Shown here: piece by piece, positions 23,565 to 34,492 of the stretch
How the letters are laid out: each line of letters starts with the position of its first letter
Position numbering within the stretch: the stretch's first letter is position 1
Origin: Periconia sp. R9002
Taxonomy: Eukaryota; Ascomycota; Dothideomycetes; Pleosporales; Periconiaceae
Direction: 5' to 3'
Assembly: GCA_023627715.1 (NCBI GenBank)
Contig: JAMAHW010000001.1
Span: 868,001 to 932,000, forward strand
DNA: 64,000 nt
The notes under the pieces: generated by a model
What the model saw: only the letters and a program-made list of their open reading frames with translations
Told to the model about the DNA's origin: nothing
Databases searched by the model: none
Translations under genes and position numbers: made by a program

Positions 23565-25084
23565 TTATTGTGTCGCACACTGAGGTCCCTCCGCTTCCTC
23601 GTCGTCGTCTTCCCACTCTCCACCGGCTCGCGGATCTCCACTTCCTGCACCAAAATCATCCATGTCAGCATCCCATTCGACCTCAACCTCGTCCACATCT
23701 TCAGGCGTTTCCTGTGCCTTTTCTGGGGCGGGTAGCGCATCTTTGACTTTCTGCAGAGCGGCGTCGTTCTTCAGCCAGCCATCCTCGGGGAAGTCGATCT
23801 CAACAACAAGGTACAGATCGCCCTTGCCCTCGCTTCGTTTCACGGGCATACCTTCGCCAGGCACTTTCAGGACTTGGCCTGGACGAAGTACTTTGCCATT
23901 CGGCTGCTGAACATTGAGTTGGATTCCGCGACCATCCAGATGTGTGAGTACCACTCTGTTGAATCCTGTGAGGGCTTCCGCTAAACTGATCTTAAGCGCT
24001 GCCCTTAGATCCGATCCCGCACGTTCAAATGTGTCATGAGCTGCCTCTTCGAGCGTGAAAACAATGTCACCTGGCTCTTGGTCCGGTAGCTGATCTGCCT
24101 CACCAGCGAGTACTATTCGCTCGCCTTGCCGTGCACCGCGTGGAATGTAGAGCTCAAGTACGTTCTTGGATTCGACCACCTTTTTGCCTTTGCACTTCTT
24201 GCACCTCTGCTTTTCGGGTATGACCTGTCCATTGCCTTGGCAATTACCACACGGGATGGTTTCCTGAGTGACGAGGCCCGGGCCTACTTGGCGGAGAACA
24301 GCTTTCTGGCCTTTGACTGGTTAGCGGCGTTGCTTTGTGAAATGTGCTTGTTGCTTCGTACCTCGTCCCTGACACTGGCTACAGTCATGGGGCTTTGCTC
24401 CTGGCTTTCCACCTGTACCCTGACAGGTCTGGCAGACCACATTCTTGGTGTTTGAGAACTTGGTCGTCTTTCCCTTGTATAGTTCCTCCAGCGTCACTTC
24501 GTACTCCTGCTCCACCGACCGGCCTTTGCGTGGTACGTTTCGGCCCCTGGGTCCTCCGGGCATGCCTCCCATACCAGGCATTCCGCCGGGAAAGCCGCCC
24601 ATCCCACCAAACATTTGCGCAAATATGTCATCAATATCTGGCTCACCACCCATACCACCGCCGCCCCTTGAGGGATCAAAGGCGGACATACCATGGGTAT
24701 CGTAGAGATGTCGTTTGTCATCGTCGAAGAGGATTTCGTATGCTTGTTTGGCAGCTTTGAAGCGGACTTCGGCTTCTGCGCGTTCTGATTCTGCGACCTT
24801 GTCTGGGTGATGTGATAGTGCGGCCTGTACAACGGGTGTTAGAAAAATGTTCCGAATCATGTGAAGGTATTGTATGAGGCAACGAACCTTGTGGTAGGCT
24901 TTCTTGATTTCAGCTTTGCTGGCACCGCTCGTGATACCAAGAACCTCTATTTAAGTCAGACAGGCGATGGGGTTACTGGTGAGAGTACAGCTCGATACGT
25001 ACCATAGAGGTCAATCTCTTCTACGTCGTTCACTGGTTGGGAAAAAGTTAGACTTGACTGATAGAGATTGATATGTGACTTACT
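23565..25084 (-). CDS. XDJ1: Class A J-domain co-chaperone (Xdj1/Ydj1 type) with CaaX end; start codon split by an intron
   Basis: Exons: base 25084 (the A of ATG) preceded by 5' UTR, 25032-25003 (30 nt), 24946-24888, 24824-24362 and 24310-23565; 432 aa. The only ATG that keeps frame is formed by joining A at 25084 to TG at 25032-25031 across a 51-nt GTAAGT...CCAG intron; no other ATG lies upstream before base 25350. Domains in order: J domain (DLYEVLGI...HHPDKVAE, HPD present), Gly/Met/Pro-rich linker, a cysteine-rich zinc region with four CxxCxGxG-type repeats (CQTCQGTG, CSQCQGRG, CGNCQGNG, CKKCKGKK), the substrate-binding C-domain, an acidic tail, and the terminus CATQ, a CaaX box for farnesylation. 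GPGLV and the DLYLVVEIDFP segment fit Xdj1 better than Ydj1. It would stimulate Hsp70 at ER/mitochondrial membranes. Confidence 0.9.
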
Positions 25085-25386
25085 TTTTTATTTGTGAAAT
25101 AGTCACAGGAGAAGGAAAAGAAGACGACGGTCGGCGCAAATCAAGAAGGAGTTTGTACAAGAATGAGCGGCAGAATGTGTACAGGCCCAAAGCAAACTGC
25201 AGAAAATCAAACCGTAGTAGATCTGCAAGCAGTGCAAAGCGGGCAACTGCCTGCAGGGATTCGGAACTGGCGCCGGCGGAACTGTGTCCCCGAAGGCGGT
25301 GAGGCAGATTCTGCCGCTAATAATTCCTAGCCAGTACCAATGCACGAGTTGCATGTGCAATTAGGAACCTCAATCGCGTCGTCGTC
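25085..25386. promoter_or_regulatory. Shared divergent promoter, XDJ1-like / mitochondrial GluRS
   Basis: Only 302 bp separate the A of the DnaJ start codon from the GluRS start codon, so the two genes must share this promoter. No TATA box is evident, as in many housekeeping divergent pairs. Confidence 0.65.
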
Positions 25387-27009
25387 ATGTCGCAATCTTT
25401 GGTTTTGAGACCTCGATTGCCCACCTATACATGCCGATCATGTTTAACTCAACTTGCAAGAGGTTCCTATCGTTCCATATCGTCGAGACCACCTAGAGGG
25501 AGTAGATACCAGCTTCCCTCAACACCTGCACGCACTCGATTCGCTCCCTCGCCCACGGGCTACCTCCATCTCGGCTCGTTGAGAACCGCGCTCTTCAATT
25601 ATCTCCTAGCTAAAAGAACAGGCGGTCAATTTCTCCTCCGGATAGAAGATACGGATCAAAAGCGCACAATTCCTGACGCCGAATCGCGCCTCTTTCGGGA
25701 TCTACGGTGGGCAGGTCTGCAGTGGGACGAAGGCCCTGAAGTCGGTGGCCCCTACGGTCCATACAAGCAATCGGAGAGAAGTGAGCTGTATCATGATCAT
25801 GCCCACCAGCTTCTAGACAATGGGCATGCGTATCGGTGTTTCTGCTCGGCGGAGCGCCTCAACTCGCTGGCAGAGCAAAGGCATAAACTGGGCATGGCTA
25901 CGGACTATGACCGTACATGCGCGAACATTTCGAAAGAAGAGTCGGACGACCGAGCGTCAAAAGGAGAATCCCACGTTATTCGCTTGAAGGTGCCTGAACA
26001 GTATCCCACATACGAAGACTTGGTATATGGCGTTTTCAAACCTCTGAAGCGTCGCGGTCATGTAACGGAAGTTGCATACGAGGACCCTATTCTGTTGAAG
26101 TCGGATGGCATGCCTACCTACCATCTTGCCAACGTTGTAGATGACCACCACATGAAGATCACACACGTCATCCGAGGATCGGAATGGATGCCCTCAACGC
26201 CCAAACACATCGCCATGTACAATGCATTTGGCTGGACGCCACCACAATTTGCGCATGTAGGACTTCTGGTTGATGAAAGGGGCAACAAGCTCAGCAAGCG
26301 CAACTTCGACACCGACATCACCGCCTTCAAGGAAATGGAAATCTTCCCCGAAACACTGACCAATTTTGCCGCTTTGTTGGGTTGGTCACACACCGAAAAG
26401 ACGGATATCATGGACCTTGCGAAACTCGTCGAAAAATTCACGCTCAAGTTCACAAAGGGCAACACAACGGTTACATTTGGGAAGCTGCATTTCCTGCAGC
26501 GCAAGCACGCTCTCGCGCGGGTGGAAGCCGGCGGTAAAGGTTTTCAAGAAATGGTCGACAACGTCGCCAAACTCCTCAAGGATGAAGAATCTCCTTACAA
26601 GGACTGGCAGAAGCTCGTCGGATCCCCGTTCCCTCAAGACTACGTATCCCGCGTCATACGCGCGGATTCGGAAAACTACACCAACGCGAACGAATTCTTG
26701 TACCGCAATTCCTTCCTCTTCACCCAGCTCCGACCCACTGCGTCGCTCAGGAGCGAGTACGAAAGTTCGGATCTCCCAGAAGCGGCCAAGAAGCTGGCGC
26801 GTGTGAAGGATTGGAACAAGGATGAGTTGATGTCGGCGGTCCATGAGATGATTGATTCGAGACCGGAAGGGAAGAAAGGCGCAAAAGAAGTGTATCATTA
26901 CTTGAGGAAGGCGCTTACTGGTCGCACGGAGGGCATGCGGATTTACGAAATCATGTTGCTCCTGGGACGGGAGGAGACCTTGGCGAGGTTGGACGCCAGT
27001 GAGGTGTAG
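25387..27009 (+). CDS. MSE1: Mitochondrial glutamyl-tRNA synthetase
   Basis: Single exon, 540 aa. An Arg/Ser-rich N-terminal extension of about 48 residues (CRSCLTQLARGSYRSISSRP) is a mitochondrial presequence. Class I synthetase motifs follow: RFAPSPTGYLHLGSLRTALF, with HLGS as the HIGH signature, and KLSKRN as the KMSKS signature near residue 300. The bacterial-type GluRS layout (non-discriminating or discriminating form not decided here) and length fit organellar EARS2/Mse1. It charges tRNA-Glu, and often tRNA-Gln ahead of GatCAB amidation, for mitochondrial translation. It shares its promoter with the DnaJ gene and lies tail-to-tail with mitochondrial IF3. Confidence 0.96.
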   Translation: MSQSLVLRPRLPTYTCRSCLTQLARGSYRSISSRPPRGSRYQLPSTPARTRFAPSPTGYLHLGSLRTALFNYLLAKRTGGQFLLRIEDTDQKRTIPDAESRLFRDLRWAGLQWDEGPEVGGPYGPYKQSERSELYHDHAHQLLDNGHAYRCFCSAERLNSLAEQRHKLGMATDYDRTCANISKEESDDRASKGESHVIRLKVPEQYPTYEDLVYGVFKPLKRRGHVTEVAYEDPILLKSDGMPTYHLANVVDDHHMKITHVIRGSEWMPSTPKHIAMYNAFGWTPPQFAHVGLLVDERGNKLSKRNFDTDITAFKEMEIFPETLTNFAALLGWSHTEKTDIMDLAKLVEKFTLKFTKGNTTVTFGKLHFLQRKHALARVEAGGKGFQEMVDNVAKLLKDEESPYKDWQKLVGSPFPQDYVSRVIRADSENYTNANEFLYRNSFLFTQLRPTASLRSEYESSDLPEAAKKLARVKDWNKDELMSAVHEMIDSRPEGKKGAKEVYHYLRKALTGRTEGMRIYEIMLLLGREETLARLDASEV

Positions 27010-27400
27010 AAACTGCCGAAGACGTGATACCCGGGATATCTGGAGAGAAGTGTACGAATATATGTAGATAAATGTACAGTATAGTATGTTACAATATGTT
27101 ACATTGTTTCAAATACAGACGGTTGTTGACGTGATCTTGCAACTCTGATCCAGTACGCTTTTGCCCTTTGTGGATCTCCTTGCGAATTGGAGTGAGGATT
27201 CGGATCCTGCACGTTGTAACCACCGGACAGAGCTCTAAAATAGTAGAAAGCCAGCCTAAAGCGGTTGCTGCCTCCTTCACCCGTATCTTCCCGCTCAGTC
27301 GAGAGATAAATCCCAATTCACACGACACATATGTTCAATACACTCAGAACAGCGCCCACACGAGGAACTGTTTCAGTGTAACACATCGACATCGAACGAT
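27010..27400. other. Convergent intergenic region
   Basis: 391 bp between the GluRS and IF3 stop codons; 3' UTRs only, nothing else recognised. Confidence 0.6.
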
Positions 27401-28285
27401 TTACGCATCTGCAGGCTGTTTGAGTCTCTGCTCAATCTCCTCTTGCATCTTTTTCCTCCTTTCCGCCTTTTTCTCTTCCCTCTGTTTCGCCTCAAGCTTC
27501 CTCTGCTCCTTCTTATTCACGTCTGAACTCTCCGTATCAACGGCATTCTCTGTGATCTTCCCTTGGACAAAATACGTCATCACACCGCCCAAAACCCCTT
27601 CACGCGGTTTGTATTCTTTCGCTCCGTCAACTTGCCCCACAGCTGCTGTCATCGACCTCAACAGGCTGTGGCATTCTTCCTCAGTCGCTTTCCGCCCTCT
27701 CCTCTTCGGTCCGATGAGAACTTCCACTGACTTTCCATCCTCTAGAAAATCGCGCATTTGTTTTAGCCTGTGCTTCAGATCGCCTGCCTCGATCGCCCAA
27801 TTGAGTTCCAGCTTCTTTGGAGGGGGCTCGGCCTTCTTCTTCTCTCGCTGGCGGCGTTGCTCAGCGAACTTCTTTTGCAATTGATAACCACGCGTCGATT
27901 TGGAGAGAATTCTACAGTGCGGGGGGAGCGGTTGTTTGTTCTGATCGAGGCAGACTTTTTGGAGCATGGCTAAATAATGGGTTTTGTGGTCGAAACTGCT
28001 GAGCGCTTTGTATATCGTTGTCGTACGTGTGATGCCCCTAGGATCGACGACAACTATGAAGTCTGATGATAAGTCGTGTTCGCGCTTAAACGCCTCTGCG
28101 GCGCTAAAGATTTCATTCTCACCCTCCGGCTGTGTTGAGAGTGAGGCAGTTTGGGGGAGGAGGCGTGCGGCTTGGGGAAGGAGAAAAGGGTGGTGGAGAC
28201 GGAAGCGACCAGGAGGTGTGAGGGCTGGAGCTATGAAGATGCGGTAGAGAGCACGGGATGTGCTGGAGATATAGTAGCGAGACAT
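27401..28285 (-). CDS. Mitochondrial translation initiation factor IF3
   Basis: Single exon, 294 aa from the ATG at 28285; an in-frame ATG at 28363 would add 26 residues but lies deep in the short divergent promoter. The N-terminus (MSRYYISSTSRALYRIFIAP) is a mitochondrial presequence. The IF3 N-domain is seen as SSDFIVVVDPRGITRTTTIYKALSS. A linker follows, then a C-domain with KKLELNWAIEAGDLKHRLKQM...FLEDGKSVEVLI, which is the ribosome-binding part. The C-terminal tail is a Lys/Glu/Arg-rich helix, as in fungal mtIF3 (yeast Aim23). It prevents premature subunit joining and checks the initiator codon on mitoribosomes. Confidence 0.9.
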   Translation of the reverse strand: MSRYYISSTSRALYRIFIAPALTPPGRFRLHHPFLLPQAARLLPQTASLSTQPEGENEIFSAAEAFKREHDLSSDFIVVVDPRGITRTTTIYKALSSFDHKTHYLAMLQKVCLDQNKQPLPPHCRILSKSTRGYQLQKKFAEQRRQREKKKAEPPPKKLELNWAIEAGDLKHRLKQMRDFLEDGKSVEVLIGPKRRGRKATEEECHSLLRSMTAAVGQVDGAKEYKPREGVLGGVMTYFVQGKITENAVDTESSDVNKKEQRKLEAKQREEKKAERRKKMQEEIEQRLKQPADA

Positions 28286-28607
28286 GGTTGACGGCGTGGG
28301 AGAGCCACAGGCGCGATGGTGAAGCTGCAATGGAACGTTTTTTGAGAAGTAATGGAAGTGCAAATCTTAAAGATGAGGCTCTTACTTTTAGCTCGCAGGT
28401 GCACGGACGCAACGTCACTCACCCCCGAGCTTGCCCGCCCAAGGTGACCTGTCCGGCAGACCCCGCCAAGTATATCACCTTCTTTTCCTTTTGCCTAGAC
28501 TGAGGTCGCACGACCAGCTTCAGTCATTCGTTGTCCATGTAGCAACACAACATGTTATGCACTTTCTCTTGGATTATCCTTCGACCTGACTTGTTTGATT
28601 TGCCGCC
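28286..28607. promoter_or_regulatory. Shared divergent promoter, mtIF3 / ATG16
   Basis: 322 bp separate the two start codons; both genes must be driven from here. No obvious TATA box. Confidence 0.6.
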
Positions 28608-29291
28608 ATGAGCAACAGCACCCCGCTCGCTGACTATTTGTCTGCCTTGGAGGCACGAGATGCCCGAGAGAAGGCGCATGAAAAATATATAGATGCTTGT
28701 ATGTGGAATCCAACTACTTCAAGGCCATTTTTTATCAAAGACAAAACCTGATTTTGTATAGTCACAAAGCTAGCGGACCGCACGGCAGCACAGGCGAAGC
28801 TGGCAAAGCAGAGCAATACCACGGCGCAGCAGCCTTCGCCAGCTACATCAACCAAGTCGCTACGGCCGACCAGCCCCAAGGGAGCTTCTGTTGCTCCAGG
28901 CGATGCCCAAATCCGAGCTGAACTTGCAGCTACTCAGAAAACTCGAGTTGATCTTGAAAGTAAACTCACGGCCGCAACCTCCGAGCTCTCCGCTTACAAA
29001 CAAAATGACGCGGAACAAAAGAAGCGCATTGCCCTTCTAGAAAACTCCAAAGCTCAACTAGAGCGCCGCATGAAGGACAAGGGGGAGGAGCTGAAAGGGA
29101 AAGGTCGTTTTGTGGAGGATGTGCAGGATGAAATGGTTGCTCTGACATTGCAGCTGAACATGGCAGAGCAGGAGAAGGAGAAGCTGAGGAAGGAGAACGA
29201 TGAGCTGACGAAGCGTTGGGTCAAGAAAATGGAGGAAGAGGCGAGACGGATGAATGACCAAATGGGTTGGGAGGATAAGAGAAGGAAGTAA
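28608..29291 (+). CDS. ATG16: Autophagy protein Atg16
   Basis: Exons 28608-28698 and 28762-29291; 206 aa, normal for fungal Atg16. The join gives KYIDA|FTKLADRTAAQAKLAK. The N-terminal helix LADYLSALEARDAREK matches the Atg5-binding segment of fungal Atg16. A Ser/Pro/Thr linker follows, then a long coiled coil (from about residue 90) that mediates dimerisation, including VEDVQDEMVALTLQLNMAEQ, a conserved family stretch. Metazoan WD40 repeats are absent, as expected in fungi. It works with Atg12-Atg5 as the E3-like complex that lipidates Atg8 at the phagophore. Confidence 0.93.
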
Positions 29292-29575
29292 CGCGCGTTT
29301 ACCTTTGAGACCATGCAGTATTTCACGAATTCTTCTTCACGAGTTTATGTTCACCCCATATAATATTCGGATAGTTTCCTAGATCACCTAGGTTTTGTAC
29401 AGTACATGTAATAATTTGCATCTGAAGTGGTGAGCGCGCTGATGCCTACATGCTTGGCATTACCGCGGGGGAAAGCTCCCCACTCGCCTCTAAGCTACAT
29501 GTATATCAATCTCACCTAAAACCATACACCCACTTGACCAACTACCTTTAAATTCCTCTCATAGCCTCTTCAACC

Positions 29576-30707
29576 ATGGGGACCGCATTGAAAACATGGG
29601 GTAAGAACGACAGAGTTTCTTTATCGAATCATAACACTTTCTAATGCCATCATCCTCCACCCTCTATCCAACTAACCTCACCTTAAAGAGCTCGAGAATT
29701 CGATCAAGCTGGTCGATTACACCCGAGACGCCCTTTACACCTACGATTCCGAGCAGCAGAAACGGATCAACAATGACAAGCCCTGGCGGACCAACCCTAA
29801 CTACTTCACCAACGTCCGCATCTCAGCCGTGGCTCTCCTCAAAATGGTCATGCACGCCCGTTCCGGTGGCTCTCTCGAAGTCATGGGCCTCATGCTCGGC
29901 AAGATTGAAGACCGGACCTTCGTTGTGACTGACGCCTTCCGCCTCCCCGTCGAAGGTACCGAGACCCGCGTTAACGCTCAGGACGAGGCCAACGAGTACA
30001 TGGTGGAGTTCCTCGCGAGGGCACGAGAGCAGGGCCAGATGGAGAACGCCGTTGGGTGGTATCACAGTCATCCTGGATACGGCTGCTGGCTCTCCGGCAT
30101 TGACGTCAACACGCAAAAAACGCAACAATCCTTCTCGGACCCCTTCCTTGCCGTCGTCATCGACCCCGACCGCACCGTCTCCGCCGGCAAAGTCGAAATC
30201 GGCGCCTTCAGAACATATCCCGAGCTCTACGTACAAGAAAAAGAAAAAGCGGCCGGCGGTGCGAAGGGAGGCGCGGGTGAAGACGGCTTCCAAACAATCC
30301 CCCTCGGGAAGATTGAAGATTTCGGCGCCCACGCTAACCACTACTACTCCCTCGAAGTCTCGCATTACAAGTCCTCTCTCGACGCGAAGATCCTAGAGGC
30401 CCTTTGGAACAAGTATTGGGTCGGCACACTCTCATCTTCACCTCTAATCTCGAACCGCGACTACGGCACCAACCAAATCAACGACCTCGCGCGCAAGATG
30501 GCGCAGGAGAACGGCAGCATGAAGCGGAAGGGTAATTTTGGAGGCGCGGATGCGAAGGGCCAGTTGGCGAAGCTGGGAGCGGCTGGGAGTAAGATTGCTA
30601 GGGAAGAAGAGATGGGACTGTTGAGTGCGAAGGTCAAGGAGCAGGTTTTTGGCGTTAGTGCGCAGGAGGCGGGAAGCGCTGGGCAGGAGGTTGAGATGAA
30701 GAGCTGA
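29576..30707 (+). CDS. CSN5: COP9 signalosome subunit 5 (JAMM deneddylase)
   Basis: Exons 29576-29600 (25 nt) and 29689-30707; 347 aa. The first exon encodes only MGTALKTW; the join g|AG gives [17 protein letters not shown], the conserved family start. The MPN+ domain carries the JAMM zinc site: the upstream Glu in [11 protein letters not shown] and the core [15 protein letters not shown]-terminal helices that contact CSN6 are present ([17 protein letters not shown]). It removes Nedd8 from cullins within the signalosome. In filamentous ascomycetes this complex controls development and secondary metabolism. Confidence 0.96.
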
Positions 30708-31206
30708 GTGGATGTGCGTGCGATGAAGTATGATCGTCACGAAATGAATAATGCATGGCTGGGCGTTAGGCGTCTAGGTATGGATGGCAGGGTTGGATGT
30801 GAGAGTGTGATGCGGCATCTATTTGCTCGCAGATACATATACGAGCGTAGCATCGCTCGACGATTTACTCTCAGATCAGAGTGAGAGGACACCTACGTCC
30901 ATCCAACAAAACCCACCAATCAGTCTTCCGAAGGAAGCCTTCATGAATAGAGAACAACCTCGATATAGATGAAGTCATGAAGCAAAAAACACATTTGCCC
31001 CAATGTTTACATAATTTGTACAGGTGTTTGAATGTAGCACGCAGCTCTTGACATCTAATTGAACAGATGACCCTTAGCCAAAGGGTCTCTTTCCCCACCC
31101 CCCAATTCCCGATCCTATATTCATACAACAGCAGAAGAAGAGAAAAAAGTACAAAAAGACCGGCGGCTTTACTTTACATGTTACACATTCTTTTACGCCT
31201 TCTTCT
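30708..31206. other. Convergent intergenic region
   Basis: 499 bp between the CSN5 and uL4m stop codons. Nothing beyond 3' UTR sequence is recognised. Confidence 0.6.
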
Positions 31207-32903
31207 CTAATTCCTCGGCCTTTCCTTCTCAACATTTTGTTCGGGGACTGCTTCTTCAGTCACAACCTCTCCTTCCTGGGCCTCCTCCCCCAGCCCCTCC
31301 GCTTCCATCTGCAGCCTAGCAACTTGATCCTGCATCTCCTGCGCATACTCTCGCTGCTCCGCCGCACCCGCGTCATCGCCATTCAAAAGGCAAACATCGA
31401 CCCTGGCTTCCGCGAGCTGCGCATGTGCTTCGAAGAGCTCAATCTCCACGGCTGCGACATCCGTCCTGAGATCGCTGGCCGCGTTCTGGTACGCTTCAGC
31501 GCGCTCCTGCTCGCCGCGGTGGGCACACGCATCGCGTCTGTTCTCTGCGGCTTCGGCCTCCAGGACGGCGGATTGGTAGACGACGTCGCGCCAGCGGACT
31601 AGGGTCTCGCAGAGCGCAACGAGGCCCTTCTTCTGCCTCACCGGGTCCTGGATTGAAGCAAGCTCGGTTTCTAGGTCGTTATATTCTGCTTCAAGGGGTC
31701 CAGCTTTAGGGAGTTGAGCGCGGCGTAGGTCCTTGGCCTCTGCGGCGAGGTCGAAGACGGACATTTGGAGCCGCGCTTTTGTGGGGCCATCGGGCAGTTT
31801 GGAGGCTTCTTGGAGACGCGCGTGTGCTACTGACTCGTAGATGTCGGGACGTAGAGCATCACGCTCTGAGGGGTCAGCTTGCATGAGCTTGCGGAATTGC
31901 TTCCATCCGGGGATCTGGAGGAGGTCGGTTTTGACAGCGGGTTTGATGAATGGGGGGCTTTTGCTGTGCGTAAGGTCGGATTGGTGGTGACGAAGGATAT
32001 TGTAGAGAGCCGTGCGCTCAATTATGATGCGAGAGAGCTCCAGGAGATCCTTTACATCGACCTCCTCCCACGTAAGGGCTTGTTGACGGCGACCCATTTT
32101 ATCCAGCGCCTGCTCGAGAACGGGTCGGTTTTCTCCTGTGATCAAGAGACTTCGGCCCTTCCCTCGCTCCCGTTCGTGATATTTGAAGATATGTTCGAGA
32201 TAAGGAGCGGAGGGGGTTTCTATCTCAATAGCATTGTCCACGATGATGAGTTCGCCTTTGCGGAAGCGGTAGGAGAGGGCGGTTCGCCATGCTAGATCGT
32301 AGATCTTCCTGGGGAGGTCGGTAGAAAAGTCGCGGGGCTTGGGGCCATGGGATACACCTCCGCCCCTTCGGATGGGCGATTGCTTGTCTCCCACACGAGC
32401 TCTACCAGTACCCTTCTGTGGGGCAAGCTTCCGGTGGGAACCATGCACTTCCCAACGGGTTTTGGTGGATGCCGTACCTAATCGGTGGCTATCACCTTCA
32501 AAGACCACGGCGCGGTGCAAGATATCCTTGCGGGTAGGCAGGTAGAGATGGTTGGCTGGGTATCGTTGAAATCTGAGTGGCTCTAGGGATGGAAACTGGT
32601 GGATGGTTGCGAGTACGGTCTGGTCCGCGAGTGGTTTGACGGCAGATGTAGTGATGGCTTGCGGTGGAGTGTCATGCACAGATGTCGTGATTGATGACAC
32701 GGCGGCCTGTGACGAGGTAGATGTAGTAATTGGGCGGGCAAAGGAGGTCGAGAGTGATTTCTAAAAGGCGAGCTGTGAGCAGGTGCATGTACGTCCAGGA
32801 TGGAGAAGGAAAGACTCACAGGTACAGCATTCTGGCGGACCGCCAGTCTGTTCAATTGGTAGGCGAGACCGCGCATCGGGTGTGCTGCGCGCGAGGAAGC
32901 CAT
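31207..32903 (-). CDS. YML6: Mitochondrial large-subunit ribosomal protein uL4m with long C-terminal extension
   Basis: Exons 32903-32820 and 32760-31207; 545 aa. The intron (GTGAGT...TTTTAG) lies just after the presequence (MASSRAAHPMRGLAYQLNRL). Residues ~60-270 are the L4 domain: RKDILHRAVVFEGDSHRLG, then the rRNA-binding loop WEVHGSHRKLAPQKGTGRAR and RRGGGVSHGPKPRDFSTDLP. From about residue 275 on there is an unusual extension of roughly 270 residues, rich in Ala/Glu/Arg/Gln and predicted helical or coiled coil, ending in an acidic tail. Yeast Yml6 has fewer than 300 residues. Divergent from mL38. Confidence 0.93.
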
Positions 32904-33072
32904 GGTGGCCCTTTGCGATAATTCAGAGGTCTGGTCTCGCGGAGCTGCAGCGGAGGTTTGATAGAAATTGGAACTTTCAAGGGCGAGAGTTTGGATGGCC
33001 CGTGCGCCCAAAACTTATCCTATGCCTCGACATCGTCCCTACTCTTCCATCGCCCACACCCCATCCTTCGCC
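32904..33072. promoter_or_regulatory. Shared divergent promoter of two mitoribosomal genes
   Basis: Only 169 bp separate the uL4m and mL38 start codons, so expression of these two large-subunit proteins is very probably coupled. Confidence 0.7.
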
Positions 33073-34492
33073 ATGGCGTCTGTCAAGCCGTCTGTACGGC
33101 AACTCAACGCCTGCTTAAAATGCATACAGAACCCTATTCCGGTCGGTGCTAACGTCAATGGCGCCCCACGCCGATTCTTCACTGTCTCGGCTTCTGCTCG
33201 CGAGGACCTTCAGACGCAATCCACATCTACGCCGCCCCCTCCGCCGCCTGCTACTGAACCTACTGCTGCAAAAGAAGTACCAGAGTATATGCAGAAATGG
33301 GGAGATTTGGACCCGGACACGGTCTCCGAGAAACGCGACGAGCGCCGGCTCGTTCGAAGAGACGGGGTACAACCCGTAGGCTCTCGTCGTCGCCGAACGA
33401 TTTTGAGTCGAATGGCTGCGAGCCGAGCTCAGGATGTCGCGTTTGAACAATTGCCATTTCAAGCTTTTCAGGAGGCAAGGAAATTCCTACTCCAGGACCG
33501 CCAGGAGAAGCTGAAGGAAATTGAGACGCAAACGACGAGGATAAAGAATCTTATGGCGCAAGATCCGGCTGTAAGCGGTGGCCCCTCTGCAAAAGAGGCA
33601 AGACTCAGAAGCATGCGCAATCGTGTTCAGGAATTGATTATTCTTGCCGACATCAACGACCCTATCGTGAAGAAGAAGTTCGAAGATGGGCAGGGTATGT
33701 TGCGGCATGCATTCACGAGGATGAGACGATATCTGATCAATTGCAGGTGACATGAACAAACCCATCTACCGCTACCTTGCCAATGAGAAATGGCGCAAGT
33801 ACAAGCGTCTTATACTGGAGCAACGTATCTCGCAGTTGAACCTGGTCCCCGACCTCCTACCTGCCATCAACCTCGTTGCAGACGTAGACCTTGGATTTGG
33901 ACGCAAGGACATAGCTCCAGGCGAGTTTGTTGATTCCGCTCTGAGTGAACAGATGCCGCGACTCACGGTGCAGACGTTTGAACCAGGCGAGAAGTTGGTC
34001 AGTGTCGTGGTCGTTGATGCCGACGTTCCAGTGTTAGCTGAAGATAGCTTTACCACTCACTGCCACCTCATTGCCTCCAACATCCCCATCTCTCCAACGC
34101 GGACGTCTATCCCATTGATACGTATCGGCCAAGAGGATAAGAAAACCGAAGATCCAGCGGCAAGGAAGATTGCTTTGCCCTGGGAAGCACCGTACGCTAT
34201 GAGAGGTGGACCATACCATCGCCTTGCTGTGCTTGTATTTGAGCAGAAGGATGCAAAGACTCTGGATGTTGAAGCTCTCAAAAACATCAAGAGGCGAGGT
34301 TTCAATACGAGGGCTTTTGTTCAGCAGAACAAACTGACCGCGATTGGTGCCTCTGTATTCAGGACGCAATGGGATGATAGTATGCCTGGTGTGATGGAGA
34401 GGGCGGGTGTCAAGGATCTTGTTGACATCCAACTCAAGAGGAGAAGGATCGAGCCGTTGCCGTACAAGAAGAGGACCGAGCGCATGCGGTAA
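33073..34492 (+). CDS. MRPL35: Mitochondrial large-subunit ribosomal protein mL38 (PEBP fold)
   Basis: Exons 33073-33694 and 33747-34492; 455 aa. The N-terminus (KPSVRQLNACLKCI ... APRRFFTVSASARED) is a mitochondrial presequence with a likely processing site at RRFFTVSA. A charged helical middle (RKFLLQDRQEKLKEIETQ) precedes a phosphatidylethanolamine-binding-protein fold: VVVVDADVPVLAED, then THCHLIASNIPIS and GGPYHRLAVLVFEQ, i.e. the DPDxP- and HR-type motifs of PEBP in the degenerate form known for mL38. The C-terminus is basic (RRRIEPLPYKKRTERMR), fitting rRNA contact. The yeast equivalent is Mrpl35. Confidence 0.94.

Noticed and set aside
24311..24361. Alternative CAG acceptor (4 nt-class shift upstream) for the last DnaJ intron
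   Set aside because: It would give CQGRVKGQK and break the second CxxCxGxG zinc motif; the AAG acceptor keeps CSQCQGRG.
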